From Myxococcales bacterium (GTDB lineage Bacteria > Myxococcota_A > Polyangia > JAHFDS01), in NCBI GenBank assembly GCA_023248855.1, contig JAHFDS010000015.1, positions 1-41,040 of the forward strand: a stretch of 41,040 nt of DNA, written 5' to 3'. The notes beneath the pieces were generated by a model, which made no database searches, was not told the origin of the DNA, and saw only the letters and a program-made list of their open reading frames with translations. Positions 7,182 to 15,506 of this stretch are shown in pieces. Each line of letters begins with the position of its first letter. The first letter of the stretch is position 1. The translations under genes and the position numbers were made by a program.

Positions 7182-9824
7182 TCACTCGAGCCATGAAAGA
7201 TCGGCATCCTCTTCGAAGGTCTCGAGCGCAAAATCCCAGGGCGGGTAGTCGTCGAGATCCTGGAACACCGCCAGGTGATGGCGCAGCCGCTCGGTATGCT
7301 CCGTCGTGGCGAAGATGTCGTTGTCCTCGCCGGGATCCTGGGCGAGGTCGTAGAGCTCGTACAGGCTCTCCTCGAGGTCGAAGGTCAGCTTGTGATGATC
7401 CTCCACGATCCCGAACATGTGAGAGAGCACCGCCCGTCCGGCCGAGCGCGCAGAACGGATCGCCACGAAATCGTGCAGGCGCGCCCTGGGTGCCGCACGC
7501 AGGCGAAGCAGGCTGCGGCCGAAGACCTCCGCGCTCGCCGTGTCGGCGATCCCGAAGGCGCCGAGCACGGTGGGGTAGATGTCCCGGTGCGTGACCAGCT
7601 GGTCGTAGCGACCGGGCGGAAGGCCGGGGGCGAGCAGGACGGCCGGCACGCGGGTGACACACTCGAACATTGAGACGGCATGGAACCGAACGCCGTGCTC
7701 GCCGAAGCCCTCGCCGTGGTCGCTCGTGAACAGGAGCACGGTCCGATCGAGCTTTCCGTTCTCTTCGAGCCAGCGCACGAGACGTCCCGCCTGCTGGTCC
7801 ACCTCGCGCAACTGCGAGAGGTAAGGACCATAGAGCAGCGGCACACCGGGCGGCTGTGGTGGCGGCTCGTGCAACGGCTTCGGGTATGGGAAGTGCGTGT
7901 CGAGGTAGTGAACCCACAGGAAGTGCGGGCTCGTGCGCGGCTTGGCCAGGTCCGCGATCGCGAGATCCGTGATCAGACTCGCCCGCCATCGCCCCTTGCT
8001 GGGTCGCTTGGCAACCTGGTAGGCAGGCAGGATCACGCCGGTGAGCGACGCCTTGGCCATCCCGAAGATCACGGTCGACGACACGCCCGCCTGGGCCACG
8101 CGGGCCGGCAGGCGCATCGCCTTGCTGGTCGGCTTCTGCCACGACGACAGCGACACCAGGGTGCGCGTCCCCGCCGAGTACATGCGTGAGAACGAGACCC
8201 CGCGTGCACTCAACTTCGAGAGCTCGGGCATCGTGTCGGGCCGCAGCGTGTCGAGCCGCAGCGAATCGATACTGAGGAGGACGACCAGATCGACACCTCC
8301 CTTCGGCATCGCCGGGTTGCCCTGCGGCGGCGCGAGGCCCCGATCCTCGTCAGTGGGTTGCTCGGGGGCCGAGACGCCATTGCAGTTCGCATCCGCGCCA
8401 GCGTGATCCCTGGCGGCGGGATTGCGCTCCGCATTGAAATCGTCGCAATCGCCACCCCAGGCGATGGGCGAGTACCCATCGGAGTCGAAGTCGACCAGCA
8501 CCCGCGCAAGGCGGGCCATCCGTGCCGCGTGGCGTCCCTTGAGCTTGGATTGCGCCCGCCACCCCGGCGCGACGAGGTCCACCTGCCGCAGGACAAGCAC
8601 CGCAACGCCGGAGGGGACCGCGACCAGCGCGACCAGCGCCGAGGTCCGCAGAAGGAGCAAGCGCTGGAAGGACGCCTGCAGCACGCGCACCACGGCGAGG
8701 ACCGCGAGCATCCCGAGGAGATCGTGGATCTCGCGTACGATCGGGCCGGGAACGATGGCGTCGCCCACCGCCGTGAGGAGGGCCGCGAGGATGAGCGCCG
8801 CCCGCCAGGGGCGCCGCGTGTTCGGCATGGCGACGAGCGCGGTGCTCCCGAGGGCCATGCTGGCGGTCACGACGGCAATCTGACCGCTCGCGCTGTGGAC
8901 CGCCAGCATCCAGCCGGTGCCGGCGCCGAGCGCCGCCGCGAACAGGGCCGTGGTGAGGCGCGGCCAACCGAGGTGCCGCACGCTCCGGCGCAGAAGGGCT
9001 CCGACCGCGCCGAAATACGGGGCCAGGAACATCGCGAACAGCAGCGCGCAGGCCGCGTCGACCAGCATCGTGGCGACGATCGCGGTACCACCCGCGCCGC
9101 TGGTGAGCAGGAGCAGCGAGTCGACCACGATCGCCACGAGCGAGGTGGCCACGGTGGCGCAGAGCGCGGTGACGATCGCCTGGCGGACCAGGAGGACGAC
9201 GCGGCTGGTCGGAGGGGACGACACGTCGTCGACGATGGCGACGGGGATCGGCGGCGCCAGTTCCTGCCGCGCAGGCGCTACGGCTGGCGCGACCAATGAA
9301 TCGGCGACGGGCACCTGCGAGGAGGTCGCCGGCGCCTCGAGCGATCGCTGGGACGGAAGGGTGGGTCGCTGGACTCGCGGAAGTGTCTCTCGGCTGGCAG
9401 ACGGGCCTGGCACAGGCGCGCCCAGCGACACGTTGACCTTCATCGGCGTACGCTGCGGGACGCGAACCAAGCCAGTGCTCTCGTTGTCCGCAGCCAGGAG
9501 CTCCGCCCGGCTCTTGAGGAGGAACCTGACGGCACCGATGCTCAGGATCTGCCCCACGCGCAACGGGGTCAGCGCAGCGATCCGCTCCTCGTCGACGAAG
9601 ACGCCGTTCCTGCTGCCGAGGTCCTCGACAAACACCCCGTCCTCACGGACCGTGAGGCGCACGTGGCGGCGCGAGACGTCAACGTCGTCGATGCGGACAT
9701 CGGCGTCGCTGCCACGGCCGATCACGACGCTCGCACCGGCGCGCAGCCGGATGTCGGTGCCCTGATAGCGGAGGCTGTACTTTGGCAATCTCTGCTCGGG
9801 GACACATCGTAGCAGGCAGAACAC
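7182..9824 (-). CDS. FHA-domain / polytopic membrane / MopE-motif / sulfatase-superfamily fusion protein
   Basis: An 880-aa multidomain protein. Residues ~32-100 form an FHA domain (GRGSDADVRIDDVDVSRRHV with Gly36-Arg37, Ser51 and Arg53-His54, then SRNG at 71-74), which binds phosphothreonine. A Pro/Ser-rich linker (~115-205) is followed by about six or seven transmembrane helices (~208-415). Residues ~445-483 carry a MopE-type putative metal-binding motif (DFDSDGY...GGDCDDFN...ADANCNG). Residues ~510-850 are an alkaline-phosphatase/sulfatase-superfamily domain: SIDSLRLDTL (Asp520), a likely nucleophile Thr555 in TRTLVS, SDHGEGFGEHG (Asp702, His703), THRDIYPTVL and a C-terminal ELYDLAQDPGE. 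There is no C/S-x-P-x-R formylglycine motif, so a Thr-dependent phospho- or sulfo-ester hydrolase/transferase is more likely than a true arylsulfatase. With the FHA domain in the cytosol, an odd helix number would put the enzyme in the periplasm. The start is GTG at 9824; TTG at 9788 is possible. Confidence 0.9.
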   Translation of the reverse strand: MFCLLRCVPEQRLPKYSLRYQGTDIRLRAGASVVIGRGSDADVRIDDVDVSRRHVRLTVREDGVFVEDLGSRNGVFVDEERIAALTPLRVGQILSIGAVRFLLKSRAELLAADNESTGLVRVPQRTPMKVNVSLGAPVPGPSASRETLPRVQRPTLPSQRSLEAPATSSQVPVADSLVAPAVAPARQELAPPIPVAIVDDVSSPPTSRVVLLVRQAIVTALCATVATSLVAIVVDSLLLLTSGAGGTAIVATMLVDAACALLFAMFLAPYFGAVGALLRRSVRHLGWPRLTTALFAAALGAGTGWMLAVHSASGQIAVVTASMALGSTALVAMPNTRRPWRAALILAALLTAVGDAIVPGPIVREIHDLLGMLAVLAVVRVLQASFQRLLLLRTSALVALVAVPSGVAVLVLRQVDLVAPGWRAQSKLKGRHAARMARLARVLVDFDSDGYSPIAWGGDCDDFNAERNPAARDHAGADANCNGVSAPEQPTDEDRGLAPPQGNPAMPKGGVDLVVLLSIDSLRLDTLRPDTMPELSKLSARGVSFSRMYSAGTRTLVSLSSWQKPTSKAMRLPARVAQAGVSSTVIFGMAKASLTGVILPAYQVAKRPSKGRWRASLITDLAIADLAKPRTSPHFLWVHYLDTHFPYPKPLHEPPPQPPGVPLLYGPYLSQLREVDQQAGRLVRWLEENGKLDRTVLLFTSDHGEGFGEHGVRFHAVSMFECVTRVPAVLLAPGLPPGRYDQLVTHRDIYPTVLGAFGIADTASAEVFGRSLLRLRAAPRARLHDFVAIRSARSAGRAVLSHMFGIVEDHHKLTFDLEESLYELYDLAQDPGEDNDIFATTEHTERLRHHLAVFQDLDDYPPWDFALETFEEDADLSWLE

Positions 9825-9903
9825 GCCCGCTTCATGTCAGTCGAGCCCGGTCAGATCTCCGTCCTCCTCGAACGCGTCATCGATCTTCCCCAGGCTCGAG
9901 CCC

Positions 9904-11181
9904 CTACGCGGCGTCGATCGCCGCGCCGGCCACGGCGCCCTCGGCGCCCTGCTCCTCGGCCACGCCGCGCGCGCGACCGCCCGCTCCGACCCAGCTCGTG
10001 GTCCAGCGCCGCGACACCATCGCCAGCACCACCACGACCGCCATGCCGAAGAGGGTCAGGCTGAGAAAGCCGGGGCCGAATGTGCCGGTCGCTTGCTTGC
10101 CGACACCCATCGCATTCGGCAGGAGACCCCCCGCGAGCGCCCCGATCTCGCCGATCAGACTGCCCGCGACGGCCGTGGTGGCGCCAAAGCGCAACGGCAC
10201 TAGCTGGAACACGGCACCATTGCCCGCCCCCATGGCCGCAAAACACACGATCAGGATCACGACCATCGCCACCGGGCTCGCCGGCATGGTCGCCGCGACG
10301 GCGCTCGCGAAGACGATGACCCCCGCGAGCACCACCAGCATCCGGATGCCCCCGATCCGGTCCGCAAGCCAGCCGCCGGCGACCCGCAGGACGCTCGCCG
10401 CGACGATGATCCCGGCCGAGTACTGCCCGATGCTCTGCTTGGGGATGCCGTACTGATCGTGGAACAGCGTGGGCAGGAAGCTGGTCAGGCCGATGTAGCC
10501 CCCGAACGTGACCATGTACATGAGGTTGAACACCCACGCGTCGCGGTCGACCAGGAGCTTGAGGTAGTCGGACAGGCGCTTCTGCTCGCGGTCCGGCGGC
10601 TCCTTGGCGAAGATCTGCAGAAGAATCATCGCCAGCAGGATCGGCAGGATCGAGAGCCCGTAGACCGCGCGCCAGCCGTAGGCCTTCGCGAGCGGTGGGG
10701 CGAACAGGACAGCCAGCACCGCGCCGCTGTTTCCGGCGCCCGCGATGCCCATCGCGAGGCCCTTGAAGCGTGGCGGATACCAGCCCGACCCGAGCGACAG
10801 GGCGACCCCGAAGCTCGCGCCGGCGACGCCGAGGATGACGCCCATCGCGATCACCCCGGCGAGCGTGTTGACGAACAGGTAGCCGAATCCCAGGCCCGCC
10901 ACGATGAGGCCCATCTCGATCTGCGCCGCGTTCTTGCGGCCGATGTACTGCGACAAGACCCCCAGCGGAAAGCGCATGAGCGCACCGGCGATGACGGGCA
11001 CCGAGACCATGAAGCCCTTCTGCGTGGCGTCGAGCCCGAACTCCTCGCTGATGAAAGGTGCCATGGCGCCATTGAGCACCCAGATGGCGAAGCAGAAATC
11101 GAAGTAGAGCAGCGCCGTGAGCAGGGTGCCGGTGTGGCCGGACCGCAAGAACTCACGCAGGGTCCCAGATCTCGCCGTCAT
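9904..11181 (-). CDS. narK: Nitrate/nitrite transporter, NarK/NasA-type MFS
   Basis: A 425-aa major-facilitator protein with about twelve hydrophobic segments. It carries the nitrate-porter signature: a Gly-rich stretch AGAGNSGAVLAVLFAPPLA in the first half and the matching GAGNGAVFQLVPLRFG in the second half; the Gly-Asn motifs line the nitrate path in NarK. The ATG at 11181 is chosen because a strong Shine-Dalgarno GGAGGA lies 6 nt upstream; an in-frame ATG at 11238 has none. It is the last gene of the leftward nir/nas operon and should import nitrate (possibly also export nitrite) for assimilation. The 114-bp leader between nasA and this gene holds several inverted repeats, which may give it separate control. 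The C-terminal ~40 residues are Ala/Gly-rich and cytosolic. Confidence 0.93.
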   Translation of the reverse strand: MTARSGTLREFLRSGHTGTLLTALLYFDFCFAIWVLNGAMAPFISEEFGLDATQKGFMVSVPVIAGALMRFPLGVLSQYIGRKNAAQIEMGLIVAGLGFGYLFVNTLAGVIAMGVILGVAGASFGVALSLGSGWYPPRFKGLAMGIAGAGNSGAVLAVLFAPPLAKAYGWRAVYGLSILPILLAMILLQIFAKEPPDREQKRLSDYLKLLVDRDAWVFNLMYMVTFGGYIGLTSFLPTLFHDQYGIPKQSIGQYSAGIIVAASVLRVAGGWLADRIGGIRMLVVLAGVIVFASAVAATMPASPVAMVVILIVCFAAMGAGNGAVFQLVPLRFGATTAVAGSLIGEIGALAGGLLPNAMGVGKQATGTFGPGFLSLTLFGMAVVVVLAMVSRRWTTSWVGAGGRARGVAEEQGAEGAVAGAAIDAA

Positions 11182-11194
11182 CGCAATCCTCCGC

Positions 11195-11235
11195 GGCGTC
11201 GGAATCCTCGACGCCAGTGATGCAAGCGTCGCATC
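11195..11235 (-). promoter_or_regulatory. Competing inverted repeats directly upstream of the narK ribosome-binding site
   Basis: In plus-strand terms GGCGTCG (11195-11201) pairs with CGACGCC (11209-11215), a 7-bp stem with a 7-nt loop ending 2 nt from the narK Shine-Dalgarno. CGACGC (11209-11214) can pair instead with GCGTCG (11226-11231), and GATGC (11219-11223) with GCATC (11231-11235). These structures exclude one another, as in attenuators, or the repeats may be protein sites. GC-rich DNA gives such repeats by chance, so confidence is limited. Confidence 0.35.
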
Positions 11236-11250
11236 CATCGATATCGGCGT

Positions 11251-11289
11251 TCTTTCGCTGACGTATCATTTGCGTAACCGAGCGAAAGA
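11251..11289 (-). promoter_or_regulatory. 9-bp perfect inverted repeat between nasA and narK
   Basis: TCTTTCGCT (11251-11259) and AGCGAAAGA (11281-11289) are perfect inverted copies separated by 21 bp that are AT-richer than the surroundings. The element starts 7 bp past the nasA stop. No T-run follows on the minus strand, so it is not a textbook terminator; it could be an operator, a processing stem that protects nasA mRNA, or part of the narK leader. Confidence 0.4.
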
Positions 11290-11295
11290 CCTCGA

Positions 11296-13485
11296 TCAGG
11301 CCGCGGGCGCTTCTCCCTCGGGCACCAGCGTCACCGCGCACGCCTTGTAGGCCGGCTGACGCGAGTGCGGATCGAACACCGCGAGGGTCAGGCGATTGAC
11401 CTCCGCGTAGTGCATCGGCAGGAAGATCTCCCCGGCACGCACGCAATGGGTCGGAAATGCGCGCGCGCGCACCTCCCCGCGCCGCGACACCACGCGCATC
11501 CACTGGCCTGGCTCGATGCCGAGCCGCCGAGCGTCCGCCGGATTGAGCTCGAAGTAGATCTGCTGGGGCGACAGCGCCCGCAACACCGGCGACTTCGCGG
11601 TGCGCGTCTGCGTGTGCCACTGGCTCGAGCTGCCCCGCCCGGTCATGAGCACGAAGGGAAAGGCGCCATTGGTCGGCTCCGGCACCGGCCGGGATGCCTC
11701 GAGGATGAGGCGCGCCCGGCCGTCGGCGTGGAAGAACTTCCCATCTGCGAACAACCTCCGCTCGCGCTCCGGCAGCGGAGCCCCTTCGGGCAACGGCCAC
11801 TGCACGCCCCCCGCCGCGTCCAGCATGTCGTAGCCGGTCACGCCCGAGAAGTCGCACGGCCGGCCGCGCGAGAGCTTGCGAAGGATCTCGAACACCGCCT
11901 CGGGGCTCGACCACTCGCGAAACGCGCCGCCAAGGCCCCAGCGCGCGGCCACCAGCTGGAAGATGTGAAAGTCGGCCAGCGCCTGCCCCGGCGCGCGCGC
12001 CACCTTCTTGCAAAGGCCAATGCGGCGCTCGGAGTTGATGAAGGTCCCGTCCTTCTCGCCCCAGCCGGCCGCCGGCAGGAGCAAGTCCGCGCGGACCGCC
12101 GTCTCCGTGGTGGTGTACATGTCCTGCACGACCAGGCACTCGAGCCGCGACAGCGTCTCGTGCAGGTCGTGCTGGTTGATCCACGAGTGCGCGGGGTTCG
12201 TGCCGATCACCCACAGGCCGCGGATCTTGCCGGCCAGGATGCCCTCGACGATCTGGTCATAGGCGAGCCCCGCATGGTGCGGGATGCGCTGCTCGGACAT
12301 CCCGAGGATCGAGGCGACCTCCTGCCGGTCTCCGGCCGAGGCGAAATCGCGCCCGCCGAGCAGGCTGGTGGTGTTCGAAAAGAGCCGCGAGCCCATGGCA
12401 TTGCACTGGCCGGTGATGGAGTTCGCGCCGGTGCCTGGCCGGCCGATGTTGCCGGTCAGGAGCGCGAGGTCGATGATCGCCTGCGCCGCACGCACGCCCT
12501 CGTGGCTCTGGTTGATGCCCATGGTCCACCAGAACGAGACGCGTTTCCCGCGGTGGATCGCCCCCGCGAGCGTCTCGAGCTGCTCGGCGGAAAGCCCGGT
12601 CGCCTCGCAGGTGCGCTCGAGCGTGAACGCCTCGGCCTGCGCCGCCAGGGCCTCCAGCCCTGACGTATGCGCCTCGACGAATGCTTTGTCGATCCACCCG
12701 CGCTCGAGGAACAGACGCACGAGGCCCCCGAAGAGCGGCAGGTCGCTCTTCGGCCGGATCGCGTGATGCTGCGTCGCCGCCATCGCCGTCTCCGTCCGGC
12801 GAGGATCCACTACGATGATCTCGGGTCGGTGCTTGTTCCTGGCGATGCGCTCCCACAGGATCGGGTGCGCGATGCACAGGTTCGAGCCGACCAGCACGAT
12901 GACGTCCGACTCCTCGAAGTCGGCGTACGTGTAGGGCGGCGCGTCGAAGCCGAAGCTCTGCTTGTAGGCCACCACGGCCGTCGCCATGCACTGGCGCGTG
13001 TTGCCGTCGCCGTGCACGAGGCCCATCCCGAGCTTCGCCAGCGTCCCCAGGAAGGCCATCTCCTCCGTGGTGATCTGGCCGGTGGAGAGGAAGGCGACGG
13101 ATTCGCGGCCGTGACGCTCCTGGATCGCACGAAAGCGCTGCACCATCGTCCCGACCGCATCGTCCCAGCTGGTCGGTCGCAGGCGCCCACCCTGTCGCAC
13201 GAGCGGCTGGGTCGCGCGATCGCTCGACGAGAGCGGCGCGAGCGCCTCCCACCCCTTTGGACATGCCATGCCGAGGTTGACCGGGTAGCCGGCATTCGGC
13301 GACAGGTTGATGGCCGCGCCTTCGCGCAGGTGCACGTCGAGGCCACAGCCGGTCGAGCAGAAGCCGCACACGGTCCGGGTCCGCGCGTCGGGCAGGAGGC
13401 GCGCGGGCACGCGCCCGAGGCCAAAGCTCTCCGGCGATTGCAGGAGCTCACGGGTCAGCGGCCCCTCGCGCTCGCGCAGCTTCAA
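11296..13485 (-). CDS. nasA: Assimilatory nitrate reductase catalytic subunit (molybdopterin oxidoreductase)
   Basis: A 729-aa Mo-bis-MGD enzyme of the NasA/NapA/NarB group, reducing nitrate to nitrite. The N-terminal [4Fe-4S] ligands are Cys40, Cys43, Cys47 and Cys75 (VCGFCSTGC...GMACPKGW). The Mo-ligand cysteine is Cys166 in [18 protein letters not shown]. The dinucleotide-binding C-terminal domain ([16 protein letters not shown], then [10 protein letters not shown]) is complete. There is no twin-arginine signal, so the enzyme should stay in the cytosol, and there is no C-terminal BFD-like or FAD module. The start is a TTG at 13485 whose last two bases overlap the TGA of the upstream iron-sulfur/membrane gene (TTGA); no ATG or GTG precedes the Fe-S motif in frame. 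No Shine-Dalgarno is seen, so translation probably depends on coupling. Confidence 0.92.
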   Translation of the reverse strand: MKLREREGPLTRELLQSPESFGLGRVPARLLPDARTRTVCGFCSTGCGLDVHLREGAAINLSPNAGYPVNLGMACPKGWEALAPLSSSDRATQPLVRQGGRLRPTSWDDAVGTMVQRFRAIQERHGRESVAFLSTGQITTEEMAFLGTLAKLGMGLVHGDGNTRQCMATAVVAYKQSFGFDAPPYTYADFEESDVIVLVGSNLCIAHPILWERIARNKHRPEIIVVDPRRTETAMAATQHHAIRPKSDLPLFGGLVRLFLERGWIDKAFVEAHTSGLEALAAQAEAFTLERTCEATGLSAEQLETLAGAIHRGKRVSFWWTMGINQSHEGVRAAQAIIDLALLTGNIGRPGTGANSITGQCNAMGSRLFSNTTSLLGGRDFASAGDRQEVASILGMSEQRIPHHAGLAYDQIVEGILAGKIRGLWVIGTNPAHSWINQHDLHETLSRLECLVVQDMYTTTETAVRADLLLPAAGWGEKDGTFINSERRIGLCKKVARAPGQALADFHIFQLVAARWGLGGAFREWSSPEAVFEILRKLSRGRPCDFSGVTGYDMLDAAGGVQWPLPEGAPLPERERRLFADGKFFHADGRARLILEASRPVPEPTNGAFPFVLMTGRGSSSQWHTQTRTAKSPVLRALSPQQIYFELNPADARRLGIEPGQWMRVVSRRGEVRARAFPTHCVRAGEIFLPMHYAEVNRLTLAVFDPHSRQPAYKACAVTLVPEGEAPAA

Positions 13486-15116
13486 GACAGCGCGCCGGGC
13501 ATGCGCGGTGCCGTCGCCGCGGTGAAGAACAGGTAACGCTCGCACAGCTCGCCGCAAAGGCAGCACGCGAACGCGCCAATTGCGCTGCCCGCGCCGTCGA
13601 TGCCGATCGCGGGGAGCACCAGGCCCCCCATCACGCCGAGGGCCAGGCGCGCCCAGGTCCAGCCGCGCAGCTCGCGCGTCATGAGGATCGCGCTCCGCTT
13701 GTGGGCGGTGTTCCGCCGATCGCGCAGGTGCGCCAGCGCGGCCAGCTCCACCACCAGCTTGGCCATCATCGCGATGGGCAGGACCTGCCCGAGAAGGCGC
13801 AGCGCCGCCGCATCGGGCGCGGGCGCGAGCACGCACCCGACCAGCAGCTCCGCCGCGGTGCCGAGGACGACCGCGGTGAGGCCGAACTTCAGCGCAGTCG
13901 CCGCCGGACCCCAGGTGGGACGCTGCGTCGCCACGTACACCATCACCGACGCCGTCACCGCGAGCACCCCCGCGACGACCACCGCGCTGTCGAGGCGCGG
14001 CCCGAGCGCGGCCAGCCCCGGCGGCGCGAAGAAGGCCGCGGCGCGCGCCCCCGCGAGCCCCGAGAACACCGCAAACCCGAGGATCTCGCGGCTGAGCCAC
14101 GACGTGCGCAGCCCCAGGATCGCGCGGAACGCCAGCCTGGGCCGACCGAGGTGCGAGGCGCTCGCCACCATCACGAAGGCGCCGCAGGCCAGCGCGAACA
14201 GCGTCGAGGCGCGGCTCCACACGCCCCCCACACCGAGCCGGCCCGCGGCCGTGTGCACGGCGAACGCGCCGGCCGAGAGCTGCGTGAAGACCAGCATGAA
14301 GACGAGGGGCCAGTGCGCGTGCTCGCGCGCGATGGCATAGAAGTCGGCCGGCAGGAGGTTCCGCGGCTGGGGGCGCGCGCTCTCGTAGCGCGTCGTCGGC
14401 AGGGTGACCCCTGGCCCGGGTGCGCCTGGCAGGAACGCGTCTCCCTGGGCCTCCTCGATCACCTGAGCCGAATCCACCACGTCGATGCGGATGGCGCTCG
14501 TCGGACACGCCTGCACGCACGCGGGCGCCTCGCCCGCCCCGAGCCGGTCGCTGCAGAGGTCGCACTTGCGTACGATGCCGAGGCGCGCATTGAATTTCGG
14601 CGCGTCGTAGGGGCACATGAAGATGCAGTACTGGCAGCCAATGCATTGATCGTCGAGGTGCCGCACGATGCCGGTCGTCGGATCCTTCTCGTACGCCTCC
14701 GCCGGGCAGCCACGCATGCACGCGGGATCGATGCAGTGGTGGCACGACGTGGTGACCGTTTGCTGCACGGGCGCCTCGGCAGTGCCGCCGTGCAGAAGGC
14801 CCACGGTGCGCCAGGTCTCCGCTTCGTCGAGGCCGTTCAGGCTATGGCAGCCCGCCACGCACGCCTTGCAGCCCGTGCACTTGTCGAGGTCGACCCGGAA
14901 GGCGTATTGCTGCCCCGGACCGGGCGGTGATGCCGGCATCAGGTCCTGGTAGTAGCGCGCCCGCTCCGGCAGCGCGCCGCGGTCGTGCTGCTCGGCGAAG
15001 CGCTCCACCGCGGACAGACGCTGCTGCTCGCCGAGGAGCAGGGCGACCAGCGACGACGGCCCCGCCGCCGCCGGCGCGGCATTGCCATACAACACGAGCT
15101 GGCTCGATCGAATCAA
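13482..15116 (-). CDS. Fused DmsB-like four-cluster ferredoxin and DmsC-like membrane anchor
   Basis: A 544-aa protein. Residues ~70-210 have four cysteine groups of the DmsB/NrfC type: [11 protein letters not shown] (80-90), [13 protein letters not shown] (125-137), [11 protein letters not shown] (158-168) and CDLC...CVQAC (185-204), giving four [4Fe-4S] clusters. Residues ~265-535 are a DmsC-like anchor with about eight transmembrane helices, which in DMSO reductase oxidises quinol. Subunits B and C are usually separate proteins; here they are one chain. Lying between nirD and nasA and overlapping nasA, it most likely passes electrons from the quinol pool to NasA (inference). No twin-arginine signal is present, fitting a cytosol-facing complex. 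The start is TTG at 15116, 13 bp after nirD; GTG at 15095 is an alternative. Confidence 0.9.
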   Translation of the reverse strand: MIRSSQLVLYGNAAPAAAGPSSLVALLLGEQQRLSAVERFAEQHDRGALPERARYYQDLMPASPPGPGQQYAFRVDLDKCTGCKACVAGCHSLNGLDEAETWRTVGLLHGGTAEAPVQQTVTTSCHHCIDPACMRGCPAEAYEKDPTTGIVRHLDDQCIGCQYCIFMCPYDAPKFNARLGIVRKCDLCSDRLGAGEAPACVQACPTSAIRIDVVDSAQVIEEAQGDAFLPGAPGPGVTLPTTRYESARPQPRNLLPADFYAIAREHAHWPLVFMLVFTQLSAGAFAVHTAAGRLGVGGVWSRASTLFALACGAFVMVASASHLGRPRLAFRAILGLRTSWLSREILGFAVFSGLAGARAAAFFAPPGLAALGPRLDSAVVVAGVLAVTASVMVYVATQRPTWGPAATALKFGLTAVVLGTAAELLVGCVLAPAPDAAALRLLGQVLPIAMMAKLVVELAALAHLRDRRNTAHKRSAILMTRELRGWTWARLALGVMGGLVLPAIGIDGAGSAIGAFACCLCGELCERYLFFTAATAPRMPGALS

Positions 15117-15129
15117 CGACGGCTCGCGA

Positions 15130-15495
15130 TCACGCCGCGATCCCCACCGCGTGGGCGAGGCGCAGCTCGACGCGCCCGGCGCGCACGCGCACCGGGAACG
15201 TCTCCAGGGCCACCGCCGGATCGTCGAGGCAGCGACCGGTCTCGAGGTCGAAGCCGTGCTTGTACATCGGCGAAGCGATCTTGGGCCGGCCGGCGCGGTC
15301 GCCCACGATGCCCCGTGAGATCACGTACGCACACGCAAATGGATCGAAGTTGTCGAGGGCGTACAGGGCATCGCCCACGCGCACGATCGCGATCTGGCGC
15401 CCATCGACCAGGGCACACACTCCGCTCTCGGAGGGGATCTCGTCGAGCGCACAGACGGCGATCCAGCTCGGTTCCTCGGTGCAATCGGCAGACAT
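15130..15495 (-). CDS. nirD: Nitrite reductase (NAD(P)H) small subunit
   Basis: A 121-aa Rieske-fold protein, the usual size for NirD. It has the family's core (VGDALYALDNFDPF, then GRPKIASPMYKHGFDLETGRCLDD) and, as expected for NirD, lacks the CxH...CxxH ligands of true Rieske proteins, so it binds no [2Fe-2S] cluster. It partners NirB in the six-electron reduction of nitrite to ammonium. The ATG at 15495 is preceded by AGGAG with 7-nt spacing; an ATG at 15510 sits on that ribosome-binding site and is rejected. The nirB stop (15507-15509) lies just upstream, so the two subunits are coupled. Confidence 0.95.
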   Translation of the reverse strand: MSADCTEEPSWIAVCALDEIPSESGVCALVDGRQIAIVRVGDALYALDNFDPFACAYVISRGIVGDRAGRPKIASPMYKHGFDLETGRCLDDPAVALETFPVRVRAGRVELRLAHAVGIAA

Positions 15496-15506
15496 CGTTC
15501 TGCTCC

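Noticed and set aside
7182-9824. Reading the catalytic domain as a formylglycine arylsulfatase
   Set aside because: No C/S-x-P-x-R motif is present; the nucleophile position aligns with Thr555 instead.
13486-14745. A long in-frame extension upstream of nasA
   Set aside because: This stretch encodes the DmsB-DmsC fusion in another frame with all its cysteine motifs; the extension has no nitrate reductase features.
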